64,000 nt of DNA from Takakia lepidozioides. Lineage: Eukaryota > Streptophyta > Takakiopsida > Takakiales > Takakiaceae. Below are positions 35,579 through 48,048 of the stretch, one piece after another. Under the pieces are notes generated by a model. It was given only the letters and a program-made list of their open reading frames with translations, had not been told where the DNA came from and did no database searches. The position numbers were made by a program, and so were the translations under genes. How positions within the stretch are numbered: position 1 is the first letter of the stretch; the number at the start of each line of letters is the position of its first letter. The stretch is from assembly GCA_030704615.1 (NCBI GenBank), contig CM060732.1, positions 32,593,053 to 32,657,052 on the forward strand, given 5' to 3'.

Positions 35579-38340
35579 TTTCCTCCCCACGCTCAAGGTT
35601 GATGTCCCCATCACCGATTCTTCCGCTTTTGAGGTCGTCCTTCGAAAACTGCAAACCGCCTCGGATGCGTTTCTCATTTCTGAGGCACCGCACCCAAGAT
35701 GCCTCCACATGATGGATAGCCCTTCCATTTGACGAGATTAACTCCGTTTCTCCGTTCTTGAACCTCCTCGACTTAAGTAATTGCCTCCACCTCGTACTCA
35801 AGTTCATTTTCATGATCCAACAGCATAGGGTGGGGCGACGCAACACTTGATGCCGATTCGACGCGCTTCATCTTTGAATAAGCTTCAAAAGGGAGACGTG
35901 AAATACTGGATGCACCTTGCTGTTTGCCGGCAGCTCCAATTCATATACATTCCTTATTCATAAACCTTCCGGATGCGAAAGGGTCCCAGCATACGGAGGG
36001 TACGAATTTTGGACTCACTTCCAGAGGTAGTCGGAAATTCTTGAATGTTAAAACCCCCAGACCTCCGTGCCTGCCTCAAAACTTCAATCTGTTTGCCGGC
36101 AGCTCCAATTCATATACATTCCTTATTCATAAACCTTCCGGATGCGAAAGGGTCCCAGCATACGGAGGGTACGAATTTTGGACTCACTTCCAGAGGTAGT
36201 CGGAAATTCTTGAATGTTAAAACCCCCAGACCTCCGTGCCTGCCTCAAAACTTCAATACCAATACAAAAGGGGGGAAACTCCCGTTGCGGAGTGTTCTGT
36301 GTTATTATAACAAAACTCTACCGCGTCTAAGTGTTCCACCCAGTCTGATTGGTCTGCCGACACGTAATTCCGCAAGATCTGCTTCACTACGGAATTCACT
36401 CTTTCCGTTGGCCGTCAGTCGTAGGTCGGAAGGTGGTGCTCATCTTCAGCCTCGTCCCCATCTTCTTCCAAGTGTCCTCCAAAATTACTCGTAAACTTTG
36501 GGATCGCGATCGAGACAATATCCTTCGGGACTCCGTGATGTTTTAAGACGGGGGCGAAGTAAAGTCGCGCCTGTCTCTTGCGCCGTTGCCGTCTCCTTGG
36601 TGGGGAATGAAATGGCCATTTTACTGAACTATATCACCACCACCATGATTGCATCGAATCCTTTTGACAGCGGCATAGCAGTCATGAAATCCATCGAGAC
36701 ACTTTCCAAGTCCCCTCTGGAATCGGCAAGGGTTGTAACAGCCCCGCTTGCTTTTTGTACTCGCTCCGGTTTGTTGGCATGTTGTGCATGTCTTGACATA
36801 CTCCTCTGCCTCTCCCTCAGTTTGGGCCATAAATATTCTTTCTCAATTCGAGTGTCGCAGTGCGCTTGGCTCCGCCGTGGCCCGCAAGGGGGCTATCATG
36901 GCATTCTCTCAAGAGACTATCTCTGATCCCTCCTTCGGCACGTAGAGACGCTTTTGCTTATACCGGAGCAGTCCATTTTCAAGTGGAATTGCGATTTAAC
37001 CCCCCTCCTCAAGTCCTGCATCACGGACTTCGTAAGCTCATCCTTCTGGCAAAACTTCCGGATCTTCCTTTGGAACGCCGTCTCGCCCCTATACACCAAC
37101 AGGAGCTGCTGCTTTCTACTTAAAGCATCGGCCACCACATTGTACGTCCCGGTTTGTATTGGATATCCACGTCAAACACCGCCAAAGTATCTTGCACCTA
37201 AGTTGTTTTGGGGACAAACTTGGGCTGCGTGGCAAAATACTTCACCGTACATTGTCCGTGAACACCTTCACTGGGTTGGAATCAACATAGTGGCGCCAAG
37301 CTCAAGACAGTGACACCCGCCTTCATCTCTTTCTCGTGCGTCGGCCACCGTCGCTCCACTTCGTTCAGTTCTTACTTTCATAAGCCACTGGACGTCCATC
37401 TTGCATCAGTACACCCCCAATCGCAAAGTCCGACGCATCTGTATGAATCTCGAACGGCCGATCGAACTCCGGGATTTTCAAGACTGGAGCTTCCACCATC
37501 CGCTGCTTCAATTCAGCAAAAGTTTGCCACACAAGGTGTTCCATACCCAGACTTTGGATTTACACAGAAGGTATCACAACGGGACCGCGCGATCTTGGCG
37601 AAATTTCTCACATACTTCAAGTAATAGGAGGCGAATCCTAGGAAGGATCGCACTCCCGGGACCGAAGTCGGAGGCTCCCAGTCCAAGATCGCCCTCAGTT
37701 TCTGTCATCCATTTGATCCCATCCTGTGTAATCACATGCCCCAGGAACTCCACTTTTGTGACCCCGAATTCGCAATTTGAAGCTTTGGCATACAGCTTCC
37801 TTCCCGCAATTTCTGGAACACCCTTTTGAGGTGCTCAGGTGCTCCTCCTTTGTTTTCGAATACACCACGATGTCGTCGATGTACACAATCACAAAGTCAT
37901 CCAACCACTCCTGGAAAAGGCTGTTCACAGCGTGCTAAAGGTCGCGGGTGCATTGGTGAGCCCAAAAGGCATCACCAAGAACTCATATGAACCATACCTT
38001 GTCCTGCACGCGGTCTTCTCCTCATCTCTTTCCGCCACTCGAATTTGATGATAGCCGGAGCGCAGATCGATCCGGCTGAAATACTTCGCTTCTGCCAACC
38101 GATCGAAAAAGGTCGTCGATCCTTGGCCAAAGGCAAAGGATACCGGTTTTTGATAGTCACCTAATTCAAAGCCCTGTAATCGACACACATCCGCAGCGTC
38201 TCATCCTTCTTGTCTGTGCGAATAGCACTGGGGCTCCGTAAGGTGACTTACTCGGCCGGATGTACCCCTTTGACATTAGATTTGAGCTGAGTCTTCAGCT
38301 CGACCAACTCTCTGTGGCTCAACCGGTAGGGCGCCTGGGT
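35579..38340 (-). mobile_element. Decayed Ty3/gypsy chromovirus (RT, RNase H, integrase, chromodomain)
   Basis: Read from 38338 downward: RT start (PYRLSHRELVEL), [13 protein letters not shown] and [16 protein letters not shown] (about 38090-37930), the catalytic YIDDIVVYSKTKEEH (about 37890), NVVADALSRK of RNase H end (about 37140), integrase zinc region YVKTCTTCQQT (about 36800), LKMSTTFRPTTDGQ (about 36440), GPY/F-type tail ending NVYELELPAN (about 36110 and 35940), then a chromodomain (YEVEAI, LVKWKGYP; about 35800-35700). Many stops and frameshifts make it inactive. The 5' part (LTR, gag, protease) is missing: the sequence switches at about 38345 to an opposing AC-rich LINE. The order RT-RH-IN-chromodomain identifies a chromovirus. 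Confidence 0.85.
35920..36257. repeat. Perfect 169-bp tandem duplication in integrase tail
   Basis: 35920-36088 is followed directly by an identical copy at 36089-36257. It covers the integrase C-terminal segment (SPKFVP...NVYELELPAN) of the minus-strand chromovirus. Perfect identity in an otherwise mutated element means the duplication is much younger than the insertion. Confidence 0.97.
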
Positions 38341-38349
38341 GAGATATGG

Positions 38350-41300
38350 GGGCGACAAACAGTCTAGCGAGTGGGGGGCGTGTAGGTTGGGAGCGGTACT
38401 GAGGTAGAAGCTCCAAGGATGATGGGGCGAAGTCGCACAGTTTATGAGGCAATTATTTTGAAAGGCGGTTGTGGGGGTAGCAAAAAAATGATTGTAGGTG
38501 ACCTAAGGATATGTTGGAACGCGTTAATGGTCTAGGGTATTTTAGGCAAAAAGCGTGTGGGTTGATAAGCTGGTTCCAGTTGCATCTGTTAATTGCAAAT
38601 TGTAGATTATATGTATTGCATAAAGAATTTTAGGGTGGTTGTTTGTTTGGGGTCTATTATTTGGGTCAAAAAGATGCATTGTTGTGGACTTGTATCCCAT
38701 GCTTTTTCTAGGGGGTGAAAGTATGGAGTTGAATTAGGTAGCGATGTGTTAATAGTAATATGCATGTGTTGAGAGTTGTTCATTTTTTTTCTTTTTCTTG
38801 TACAAGGTTCTAAGGAGCGGCAAGTGGTACAGGCAATGGGTGGGTTTATCGCAGGTAAGTGATCTAGACCCCCAAATTTAGAAGGCAATATGTGAAGAAG
38901 TCTTGATTAAATGCTTCAAGCGTGCCGCGCCGGGCATTTAAAGCTTCTTGTAGTTGTTGGGTGCCAGTGTTCTAGCACTATGTTTCAGCTAGGGTTGTAG
39001 TTCCAAGGCCATATAGGTTTTGAGGTCGTGTGTACCAGTGCGCTAGAGGCGCGGTTGGAAGACCGCACACTTTTTTGATAATCGTATAATGTGCATGTTA
39101 ATGCATTGGATGGGGTTGCATGGAACGAGTATTCTATTAGATGGACTGATTCGGGTTAGTTATGATAAACAATTTTTTGCATGCGATTTATTGAATGATG
39201 GTTGGTTTTGTGAATTTAGCAAGGGTGTAGCCTATGATATAAAATTGTTTCTTTTGTTGTAGATGTTTTCTGCTGTGATCCCAAATTAGCGATGGCGTCA
39301 TTTGTATATCAAGATACGCGCGTGTATGGGTTGTCATGGTCTAGATATGGAAATGGGTGGTTATATATAGAGCACAGTGGTATGTAGTATTCTGAGATAG
39401 TCGATGTACCATCTTGTTAGTATGGTGTGCAATTTCCGTTATTGCGCATTTATGTATGCTTAGTTCCATTGCCGCCCCCATAGTATGATGATCTCATTCT
39501 CCATTTTTCTATTTGCCGGTAAGATGTGTGGCTTTATTAAAGAGTAAAACGAGGTCGTTGCATAAGCAGTTGTTGGGACATTATGGCGAGGTAATGTATT
39601 GGTATCGAGGTTGCCTCGGGCCAACCATCTGAGAAGAGAGGCTCCACAAAAAACAAAAAAGGTATGGGCTGAGTGTGTCACCTTGTTGTATAATGCCTCT
39701 GTTGATTGGTATAGGTGATGTATCTCAAATGAGGGACCCGATTTAGTAAATGGTGCTCTGTGTATATATTACAACAGACATCACTGCAACTGTCGGGTAT
39801 CCGAGATCGAACATTGACAGAGAGCATGCGAGCATGGTCAATGGAGCCAAATGCATTTTTAAATCAATGTATAATAAGTATATATCTTGATGTGTAATAT
39901 CGTGCATCCTCAAGGGCAGAGATAATGAGTTGGATTTGTCTAGTTGTACTTCTTGCAGTTCTAAATCCCTCTTGTGCATACTAAGGATATGGTGTTGTTC
40001 TCCATAGGACGTGAGGAGGTTGGTTAGGGTACTGGTGAATATATTCTATATAGGTATAGTATAGGCTATGGGTCTACAGTGTACCAAGTGAGTGGGATCA
40101 TCTTTTTTTTATAAATCAGTATTGTTCTGCTATTTTCCCAAGGTTTGGGTATTCGATGTAGCTGATAGCATAGTAGAAAGAATCAGAAGATTAATCGAAC
40201 TCTAAATGTGGTCTAATGCTTTGAGAATTCATTAGGTATATTATCTGGTCCAAGTGCTTTAGAGTTGGATAGCAATCTAAGACATGTGTGATAGATTTTG
40301 GGGGTTGGTGAGGGATGCAAAAGAAATCCGCGGATGTACACTTGAATTGCAAGAACAAGGACGACATTTCCTTGAGAATCGGACATGTATCCACAGATGA
40401 TGGAATAGATTATGAATTCTTGCTTGCCTGACAAGGATCTTTTTTGTAAACACGATGATGAGAAGCACTAAGGTCTATGTTTAGAGGGCCTCTTCGTTCT
40501 AATTTGAATCCCATAAATGTCATGCCATGGATTATGACGAGATGCTTGGCATAGACTGGATCATGATTGTTTTATGTGACGTGGAGGGCTAGAAGCATGC
40601 ATGGGTTTTGTGGTGTGGTACATGGAGTCTGAGGCCTGTTGGTAAAAATGGTTTTATTTATTGAGTTTGAGGAAGTGTGTGTAGGCTTCAGCGGTGTCCC
40701 GGATCGCTTGTAAAGGGAGAGAGGGGGAAGAGTTGAAGATTTATGAATGACACGAGGCTTGTCTTGCAACATTTTACAATAGGATTGGATAAATTTATTC
40801 TGATTATGTCGAGCTTGCCTCTTTGGTAATATTATAAGCAGTTTTTTTGGCATCTCGGCCAATTTTGGAGATTGATTTAATCCATGTTTGAATGTCATCA
40901 TCATCCTGGGGTACCGGGAAGCTGTGTAACATGCAGGGATTGTACGGAGGGTTGTGATATGTGGGGCATTTCTCCATTGGGGTCTCGAGTGGTTGGAGAG
41001 AGAGTAATAGCTTTTCAGACTGTGTGATGTGTGTTTAGTCTTTTTTGCCACTGTCTTTGCTGCGTTCTAGTTAGGTATCCTCCATTTATTTTGGATCTTC
41101 CAGTTGGGGAGAGGTGTGAGCCACTATACACGTGTTTAACTTGCATTCTGTGATTTGAGTAAAACTTTGTTGCAGTTTAGAGGTTGTCTTGTCCCAGATC
41201 TGAGAGGTGGGGTTCAACGAGCATCAGTCTAGTATAGTTTGTAGTTCCAAGATGGTTGTGGAGGATATGGATCTAAATTTAGCTTGGAAAGCCAGGATGG

Positions 41301-43133
41301 ACAAGGGCGAGATAGGAGTAAGTATTCGAGGTCTTGTATCCAAGGAGAGGTCGTTCAAGATTGGACCTATTGGTATAATATGTGATGGAATGCGGATGAG
41401 AACTGGGTAGTGGTCAGAGTTATATATGGGGTCATATAGTATTGTGCTGTGTATTGTGTGAGGTTGTCGTTAGGTGTTTTGAGATAGTAGCCATCAATGA
41501 GACTATGTGAGGTATAGTCCAGTCCTCCTTGCCTCGAGAAAGGTTGGTTTGAGGGGATGTACTGGAATCCAAGATTTTGGGTATAGCATGTCTACTCTAT
41601 ATCTTTTAACGATGGAGGGGAATGTACTCCGTTATACAGTCTTCCACGTAGGGTTAGGTCTCTGTTGAAGTCTCCCGCAAGAAAGATTACAGAGGAGGAG
41701 TTAATTGGGTTATTGGAGAAATCTGCAATTTGTTGTAGTATGTCTTGGGTAAGTGGTGCATCATCTGGATGTGAGGGCATATATAGATGGATAATACTGA
41801 ATTTTGGATAGGGACCGATGTGTATTTGCACTATTTGTAGGTGGGTTTCTGAGGTGAGTTGGGATACTAATCTTGGAGGTTGTATCTTGCGAGTGCATGG
41901 ATTTGTGTATTCCAATTGCTACTCCTCCCCGAGCTGGTTGATACGGTAGGGCGCGTCGTCTGGTGTATTTTCTGGTGAGGGGGGCTACCGTATATTAGAT
42001 GATATTTATGTAATATCTTATTTATGTACGTATTAGACGTATGCGATTGGAGTTTGTTTCTTGCAGTAGTATAATGTGTGGGGGATTCGGCTCTTGGAGT
42101 ATAAGTGATAGGGTGGGGACACTAGAGGCGATGGAGCTGACGTTCCATGTAAGACATATTAGGGGCTGATCTAGTAGGTAGTCTTGATCATCAGGAGGAG
42201 GGTTGGTTGGAGGCAGGGGTATAGCTAGTGGTGAGACAAAAACCGAGGGTAGTGTGGCAGAGAGGAGGGTGTTTAGTGTGGCAGAGAGGATCTCCGGTGA
42301 TATGAAAGGAAACTTCATGGTGATATGTTGTAGGGTATGGCAAGATGTGGGTGGGAGAGATAACAGATACGTTGTGAGTACTTGTGAATTTGGCCAGGTG
42401 GAGCTTGGAGGAGATTCAGATAGTTGTGGAGGCAGTTGAGGGGGTGTGGTGGGGCTTTATTGCGATGATGTGTTCAGGGAGTGTTTGGAGTTTTGATAGT
42501 GTGGATAGTATGCGTTGTCTCCAGTTTTCAGAGAGGTAGGATGTCACATTTTTTCGATTTTGGTGATATACATATTATATATGTAAAAAGTATATGGTCA
42601 TTAGGGTAGCATCTGAGTTTGTAACTATTATGAGCGAGAAGTGGGTGCTCGGATATGGTTATACCATATGGAGGTGCATTTGGATTGTCCTGGGTCAAGA
42701 AGATGATTGTGGTTTAGGTAGGAACAGGGCAAAGACATCAAGAAGGTGTTTATACTATAATTTTAACGTAATTGTGGAGGGGTAAGAGTATATTCCATAT
42801 CTTGTTTGGCGTTGGATATGCGTTTAACAATGTTTTCAATGGGTCTGGTATATGACCAACATTTATGATTGGGTTAGTAGCTAGTGTGTGTTATGCAACA
42901 GTGTCGGTTTGCAGGGCCTGGGTTGGGGTGGATATCTCACATCGTGATGAGTAGTATGGTAGTTGCGTAGTTGTATAGTTGTGCATCCATTTTTGTTAAT
43001 TTTTGTTTAGCTTGTTTGGAGATGGGAGGATCAGTATTTGTTCTACCTTTTGGGATAGTTGGGAGGTTTTGTTGTTCGTTGAGAATAGTGGCTGGGAGGA
43101 AAGTGTTGGGTTGTTTTTATGCTGCTGAGAGCG
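38350..43133 (-). mobile_element. Decayed LINE (endonuclease plus reverse transcriptase)
   Basis: The sense (minus) strand is A/C-rich. An AP-endonuclease domain is seen in two frames: LICLTWNVSSIASSVPTL and HIILLQETN (about 42190-42060), then FLAGDFNRD (about 41670). A linker ends ARHNQNKFIQSYCKMLQDKP (about 40800-40740). RT pieces: KALGPDNIPNEF (about 40250), LYIDLKMHL...FDLGYP (about 39870-39800), and a WGRQWN segment (about 39470). Frameshifts and stops are numerous. The upper end continues into the inverted-repeat arm, where a SWIM element is inserted at 43144. The lower end abuts the truncated chromovirus at about 38345. Endonuclease before RT fits an AP-endonuclease-bearing LINE; the clade is not assigned. 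Confidence 0.75.
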
Positions 43134-43789
43134 ATATTTTTGCAACGACGCAATGGCGTGAGCGTACGCTCACGCAGGAGTGACGTGGAGTGAGCATGAT
43201 GTCAGTAGGCTGATATGGCAACAAATGCTTGATGTGGCACTACGCCGTCATCTCCCACGTCAGAATGAACATGCGCCGCCTATAACCGAGGATGGTCCTA
43301 TAACCGTGGGATTAATGTAGGGAATCCTTGGCTGAATACAATGAAGACTACCATGGGGCCTACAATTGTAGCATCCAACATTGTGCAATTACAAATGTTT
43401 GTTTCACTTTTACAATTACAAGGACGAGAGAAAATATCATCACAAAGTATGCGCCATAGAGGTTGCCACGGGAAGACCTTGCTCCCTCCCAATAACAATG
43501 AGAGTTAGGATCATCTTCAAAAGATGATTGCAGTGCATAGCGACAGGAAAAACATATAGACTTCGAAAGGTGCAATGATGCATGTGCTTTTAGAAGTTGC
43601 CACTCAGAGCTCACTCAGTATAGTTGGAAGTATAATGGAGGGATAAGGGACGCCATATCATTGCACCGCCGACGATGTTGCAAACGAATTGATTTGAATT
43701 GAATTCCATGACAATGTTGCAAATTGCACATTTCATAACATGGTCGTCCACATACCACATTGCATAGCAGATGCTACCTATGTGTTGTA

Positions 43790-44985
43790 TCCGCTGCAAT
43801 AGAGTATCAACCTCGTTGAACTCAGAGTGGCCTAGTGAACGAAGTTGTCACGTTTGGAATCGCAAACCATCATCTTCAAAAATATGAAATACAAATGTTT
43901 GCAGGGTATGAATTTACCTCTCTTGCCCAAACTGGTTGATAGCATTTTCACAAAATCAGGACAGTGCAATTGGGGGGAAATTGGAAACCGTGATGTCGTA
44001 GGCCCTGTCATGAACAGCAGATGTCAAAGTGATCATTGTGTACACCCGATCATCATATACTTGTGAGGGCATTTCCGTGGTGCTTGCAACACGAGCTTGG
44101 AGCATTCTTACGGACTCCACTTTGCCGAAGTGTTCAGCGGTTGGAGGGAAACGCCGAACCAGCTTTCCATCTCGTTTGGTTGGCCACAAGTGAGGATTTG
44201 CCGAAGGGACCCGAAATGATGCAGAAGTAGAAGCACATGCATGCAGTTGGGGTTGTCTCGTAAGGGAAAAGTCGGCCTTCTCCAGCATTGCCAATCTCCT
44301 GACTCGTGAGATGTGTTCCCACCTTGACGGGCCAACGGTTGGAGAAGCTGGCTTCATCCCATGAATGAAATGACGCACAGTTCCATGCACACATTTACTA
44401 CAATCGTCTGCAGCAGAACCAGAACTTGTGGTTTTTGGCTTTGGTTGGCCGTATGGACACATCACACCCGTGAGTCGGAATGAAGTCGGAGTAAGAGTCC
44501 GGGCACCACCTCTGGATATAGATGAAGTGCACTTTTCGAAATTAGTTGCCCTGATCGCTGTACATTTCACACGAGACCCTACACTTGTGCGTTCTATGTA
44601 CCAAACGTGGTCGGGGCATGTGGACTCCAGCACATCAAGGGGGTAGTTTCTCTCTTGCATCATTTCAGTAGCACTATTTGATGCTGGAGCCTGCCTTCGT
44701 GTCCGAGGTTCCCGACATCGATCTGTCATGCAGGGGAACACGCGGCTTCGAGAAGTTATCACGGTCTGCCATGTTCGAATCGGAATCCGAGCCAGGTGGG
44801 ATGTTCAATTTCCTCTTACAGGAGCCGAATCTCTCCTCCCTTTCAAGATGTGGAATTCTAGAAACAAGTGTCGTTCCCTGGACATACAACAAAAACAAAA
44901 AAAAACAAAAAAAACTGAAGTGATGATCGGCGGCACCGACAGAAGTGATGGTCGGCACCGACCATCGCATCCACCCCAATGCCAA
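43790..44985 (-). pseudogene. SWIM zinc-finger protein, copy 1, interrupted
   Basis: Minus-strand coding traces: LVSRIPHLEREERFGSCKRK, MADRDNFSKPRVPLHDRS, then VWYIERTSVGSRVKCTAIRA, a Cys-rich segment, RVYTMITLTSAVHDRAYDIT and SNFP. The SWIM cysteines follow only after a frameshift at a C-run near 43970. A further block downstream reads LSFNEVDTL and then CAICNIVME, possibly an eroded RING-like motif. The protein's N-terminal part is absent: coding starts next to the repeat array. Role is unknown; by position and by the SWIM domain it is probably the element's own transposase or an associated protein. Confidence 0.6.
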
Positions 44986-46011
44986 ATGTCAAAAACCACC
45001 TTAAATTTATTTAAAAATAATAATAATCGGAAAGTGATGATCGGTGGCACCGATAGAAGTGATTGTCGGCACCGACCATCACATCCACCCAAATGCCGAA
45101 TGTCAAAAGCCAAAAGAAAAAAAAAAACAAAGTGATGATCGACGATATTGACAGAAGTGATGGTCTGCACCGACCATCGCATCCGCCCTAATGCCGAATG
45201 TCAAAAGCCAAAAAGAAAGATCGGCGACACTGACAGAAGTGATGGTCGGCACCGACCATCACATCCACCCAAATGCCGAATGTAAAAAAGAAAAAACAAA
45301 ATAAACGGAAGTGATGATCGGCGGCACCGACAGAAGTGATGGTCGGCACCGACCATCGCATCCACCCAATGTCAAATGTCAAAAGCCACCTTAAATTTAT
45401 TTAAAAATAAAATAAAATCGGAAAGTGATGATCGGTGACACCGATAGAAGTGATTGTCGGCACCGACCATCACATCCACCCAAATGCCGACTGTCAAAAG
45501 CAAAAAAATAAAAAAATAAAAAAATAAAAAAATGATGATCGGCGATATTGGTAGAAGTGATGGTCTGCACCGACCATCGCATCCGCCCTAATGCCGAATG
45601 TCAAAAACCAAAAAGAAAGATCGGCGGCACTGACAGAAGTGATGGTCGGCACCGACCATCACATCCACCCAAATGTCGAATGTCAAAAGCCGAAGAAAAA
45701 AAAAAAAAAAAAAAAAAACGTAGAGTGGTGATCGGTAACTGAAGTGATGGTCGGCACCGATTATCACATCCACCCAAACCCAAATGCCGAATGTAAAAAA
45801 TAAAACAAAATAAACGGAAGTGATGATCGGCGGCACCGACAGAAGTGATGGTCGGCACCGACCATCGCATCCACCCCAATGCCAAATGTCAAAAGCCACC
45901 TTAATTTTTTTTTTAAATAAAATAAAATCGGAAAGTGATGATCGGTGGCACCGATAGAAGTGATTGTCGGCACCGACCATCACATCCACCCAAATGCCGA
46001 ATGTCAAAAGC

Positions 46012-46043
<32 letters not shown>

Positions 46044-46727
46044 AGAAAGTGATGATCGGCGATATTGACAGAAGTGATGGTCTGCACCGACCATCGCATC
46101 CGCCCTAATGCCGAATGTCAAAAGCCAAAAAAAAAGATCGGTGCACTGACAGAAGTGATGGTCGGCACCGACCATCACATCCACCCAAATGCCGAATGTC
46201 AAAAGCCGAAAAAAAAAAAAAACAAAAAAAACAAAACAAAACAAAACAAAACGGAGAGTGGTGATCGGTAACTGAAGTGATGGTCGGCACCGATCATCAC
46301 ATCCACCCAAATTCCAAATGTCAAAAAAAAAAAAAAAAAAAAACGGAAAGTGATGATCGGCGGCACCGACAGAAGTGATTGTCGGCACCGACCATCGCAT
46401 CCACCCAAATGCCGAATGTCCAAAAAATAAATAAACATAAAATTTATATATATATATATATGATCGGCGGCACTGGCAGAAGTGATGGTCGGCACCGACC
46501 ATCCATCCGCCCAAATGCCGAATGTCAAAAGCTAATTTTAAAATTAAAATTAAATAAGAAAAAAAAAAAAAAAAAAAAACAACAACAAACAAACAAACAG
46601 AAAGTGATGATCAGCGGCTCAGACAGAAGTGATTGTCGGTGTTGACCATCACATCCACCAAAATGCCGAATGTCCCAAAAGAAAAAAAAACAAAAAAAAA
46701 CAAAACGGGGAGTGATGATCGGCGGCA
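44918..46727 (+). repeat. Palindromic A-tailed tandem array, left copy
   Basis: About 17-20 units of ~75-110 bp. The unit order is AGTGATGATCGGCGGCACCG, ACAGAAGTGATGGTCGGCAC, CGACCATCRCATCCACCCAA, ATGCCGAATGTCAAAAGCC, then a poly(A) tract of 5 to ~27 A. GATGGTCGGCACCGACCATC is palindromic except for its two central bases. Unit length varies mostly through the A tract. Some units have lost TCGGC blocks or carry GATCGGTAACTGAAGTG instead. The minus-strand frame is open for hundreds of codons, which is an effect of the repeat, not a gene. Confidence 0.93.
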
Positions 46728-46789
46728 CCCACAACCCTCGCCCTCACAACTTTCGTTTCCTGTTTAGACGTCAAGTTGCTCTTGTTCTA

Positions 46790-47765
46790 GGGTGGAGAGA
46801 GAGAAGAGATGAGGGTGACAAGGACGGTTTTAGTGAGGCTGTGAATTCTGTGTTGAGAGAAGATGTCTGGCCTGATGCCAATAGTCAGTCATCTGAAGGT
46901 TTTGGCTGCAAAGAGGTCTCTTCCTGCAAGTGTGACAGCACCTCCCGAGGGTGTCGTCAGGAAAAAAACTAGTCATGGAGTGAATTCTGGGATTGACATG
47001 GACGAGGATTTTGAGGGTGACGATGGCTACATAGGGGACTATGCCGATGAATGTGACTGGGAGAATGATGGGGTTGACATGGAGTGCGATGAGGAGCCAA
47101 CCGCCGATTTTGTCAAGATGTTCAAGCCTGCGACTTGGGAGTCCAATGTTGGCTCTGAGTTTGCAACTGATAGAGGTGCTTTTACTGGCCCTGTACCTGG
47201 TCCCTGCCTGCCAGATATGAAGGGCTCACATCCTGTTTGGTTCTTTCGTTTGTTTTGGAGACAACATGTGCTTGCACGGATATGTAGGGAGTCCAATCGT
47301 TATGCATGTGAGGCTTTGGGTGCGGGCACTCGTGAGGGGCCTAAGTGGAAAGAGCTCACTGTTCATGAGTTGAGGGCTTGGATTGGCATTTGTGTCTTCA
47401 TGGGCATGAAGAAGTTGCAACACTCGAAGCAATTCTTCTCTTGTCCTGTCATCCGCAAAGTGATGACGAGAGATAGGTACGAGGCCATCCTCCGCTGTTG
47501 CATCTTGTTGACAACGCCACTTTGGTGGCGGATCGAAGAGTAGCAATTACGACAACCTTGAAAGCTAAGGTGGGTGTGTGATGAGATTGTTGATAGGTGT
47601 AAAAGACTCTGGAATCTGAACAAAATGGTGACCGTTGATGAGGTCATGATTCGTTACAAGAGGAGGTACTATCCAATTAGGATGTATATGCCTAAGAAAC
47701 CATGCTGTTAGAGGACTGCTTGGGACTTGGACGCTTTTACGGGATCTGTGGAGTACCCTTAATTT
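46790..47765 (+). pseudogene. piggyBac-type transposase remnant
   Basis: piggyBac enzymes excise and insert at TTAA. An open frame (46863-47543) has the conserved N-terminal catalytic-domain order: GAFTGPVPGPCLPDMKGSHP, VWFFRLFWRQHVLARICRES, NRYACEALGAG, KELTVHELRAWIGICVFMGM. After a frame change near 47545, VTVDEVMIRYKRR carries the first catalytic Asp and YPIRMYMPKKP follows as in the family. A stop comes directly after, and only traces (WDLDAFTG) remain. The acidic leader (DMDEDFEGDDGYIGDY) also fits. The C-terminal half with the other catalytic residues is missing. No TTAA-bounded ends were identified. Confidence 0.8.
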
Positions 47766-47832
47766 TTACACAGACTGAGACCAACATGAGCCTTAGGGGT
47801 GACAGCAACAGGCTTTAGGGGGGGAGATATAC

Positions 47833-48048
47833 AGCCCAACACAGTCCACCACAGCCCATCACAGCCGACACAGTCCAACACAACCCGTCACAGCTTCGCA
47901 CAGCCGACACAGCCCGACACAGCCAACACAGCCAGTCACAGTCCACACAGCCCGTCACAGTCAACACAGCCCGTCACAGTCCAACGCAGCCAGTCACAGC
48001 CACACAGCCAGTCACAGCCCGACACAGCCGGTCACAGCTTGACACAGC
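47833..48048. repeat. CACAGCC minisatellite
   Basis: About 20 degenerate copies of an ~8-11 bp unit (CACAGCCNGA/CACAGTCCA) in direct order. It sits right before the TGTCACGACC that may start an LTR, so it may be target-site DNA or part of the preceding piggyBac debris. Confidence 0.85.

Larger units (their letters stand above)
42411..46727 (+). repeat. Left arm of large inverted repeat
   Basis: About 4.3 kb that recurs in opposite orientation at about 60122-64000, with few differences where compared (for example one indel and two substitutions over 43190-43280). The left arm contains LINE sequence (to 43143) plus the truncated SWIM element. Homology stops at 46727, inside the array. On the right it runs into the window end, so the true arm is longer than seen. 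Confidence 0.92.
43144..46727 (-). mobile_element. SWIM-element copy 1, truncated at one end
   Basis: Inserted in the LINE beside ATATTTTTGC (43134-43143), the complement of the 10-bp duplication flanking copy 2. It starts AACGACGCAATGGCGTGAGC and contains the 20-bp palindrome GCGTGAGCGTACGCTCACGC (43155-43174). Then come a minus-strand SWIM gene (about 44985-43790) and the palindromic array (44918-46727). The far terminus and second target duplication, present in copy 2, are lost here: the array stops at 46727 against piggyBac-related DNA. Confidence 0.8.

Noticed and set aside
36045-36926. Plus-strand frames of 140-150 codons
   Set aside because: Shadows of the minus-strand integrase and of its tandem duplication.
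45588-46592. 334-codon minus-strand open frame across the repeat array, with a mirror set at 60.2-61.2 kb
   Set aside because: The frame is open because the repeat unit lacks stops in that frame and the tails read as poly-Phe. The peptide is just the repeat translated; there is no start context or conserved domain.
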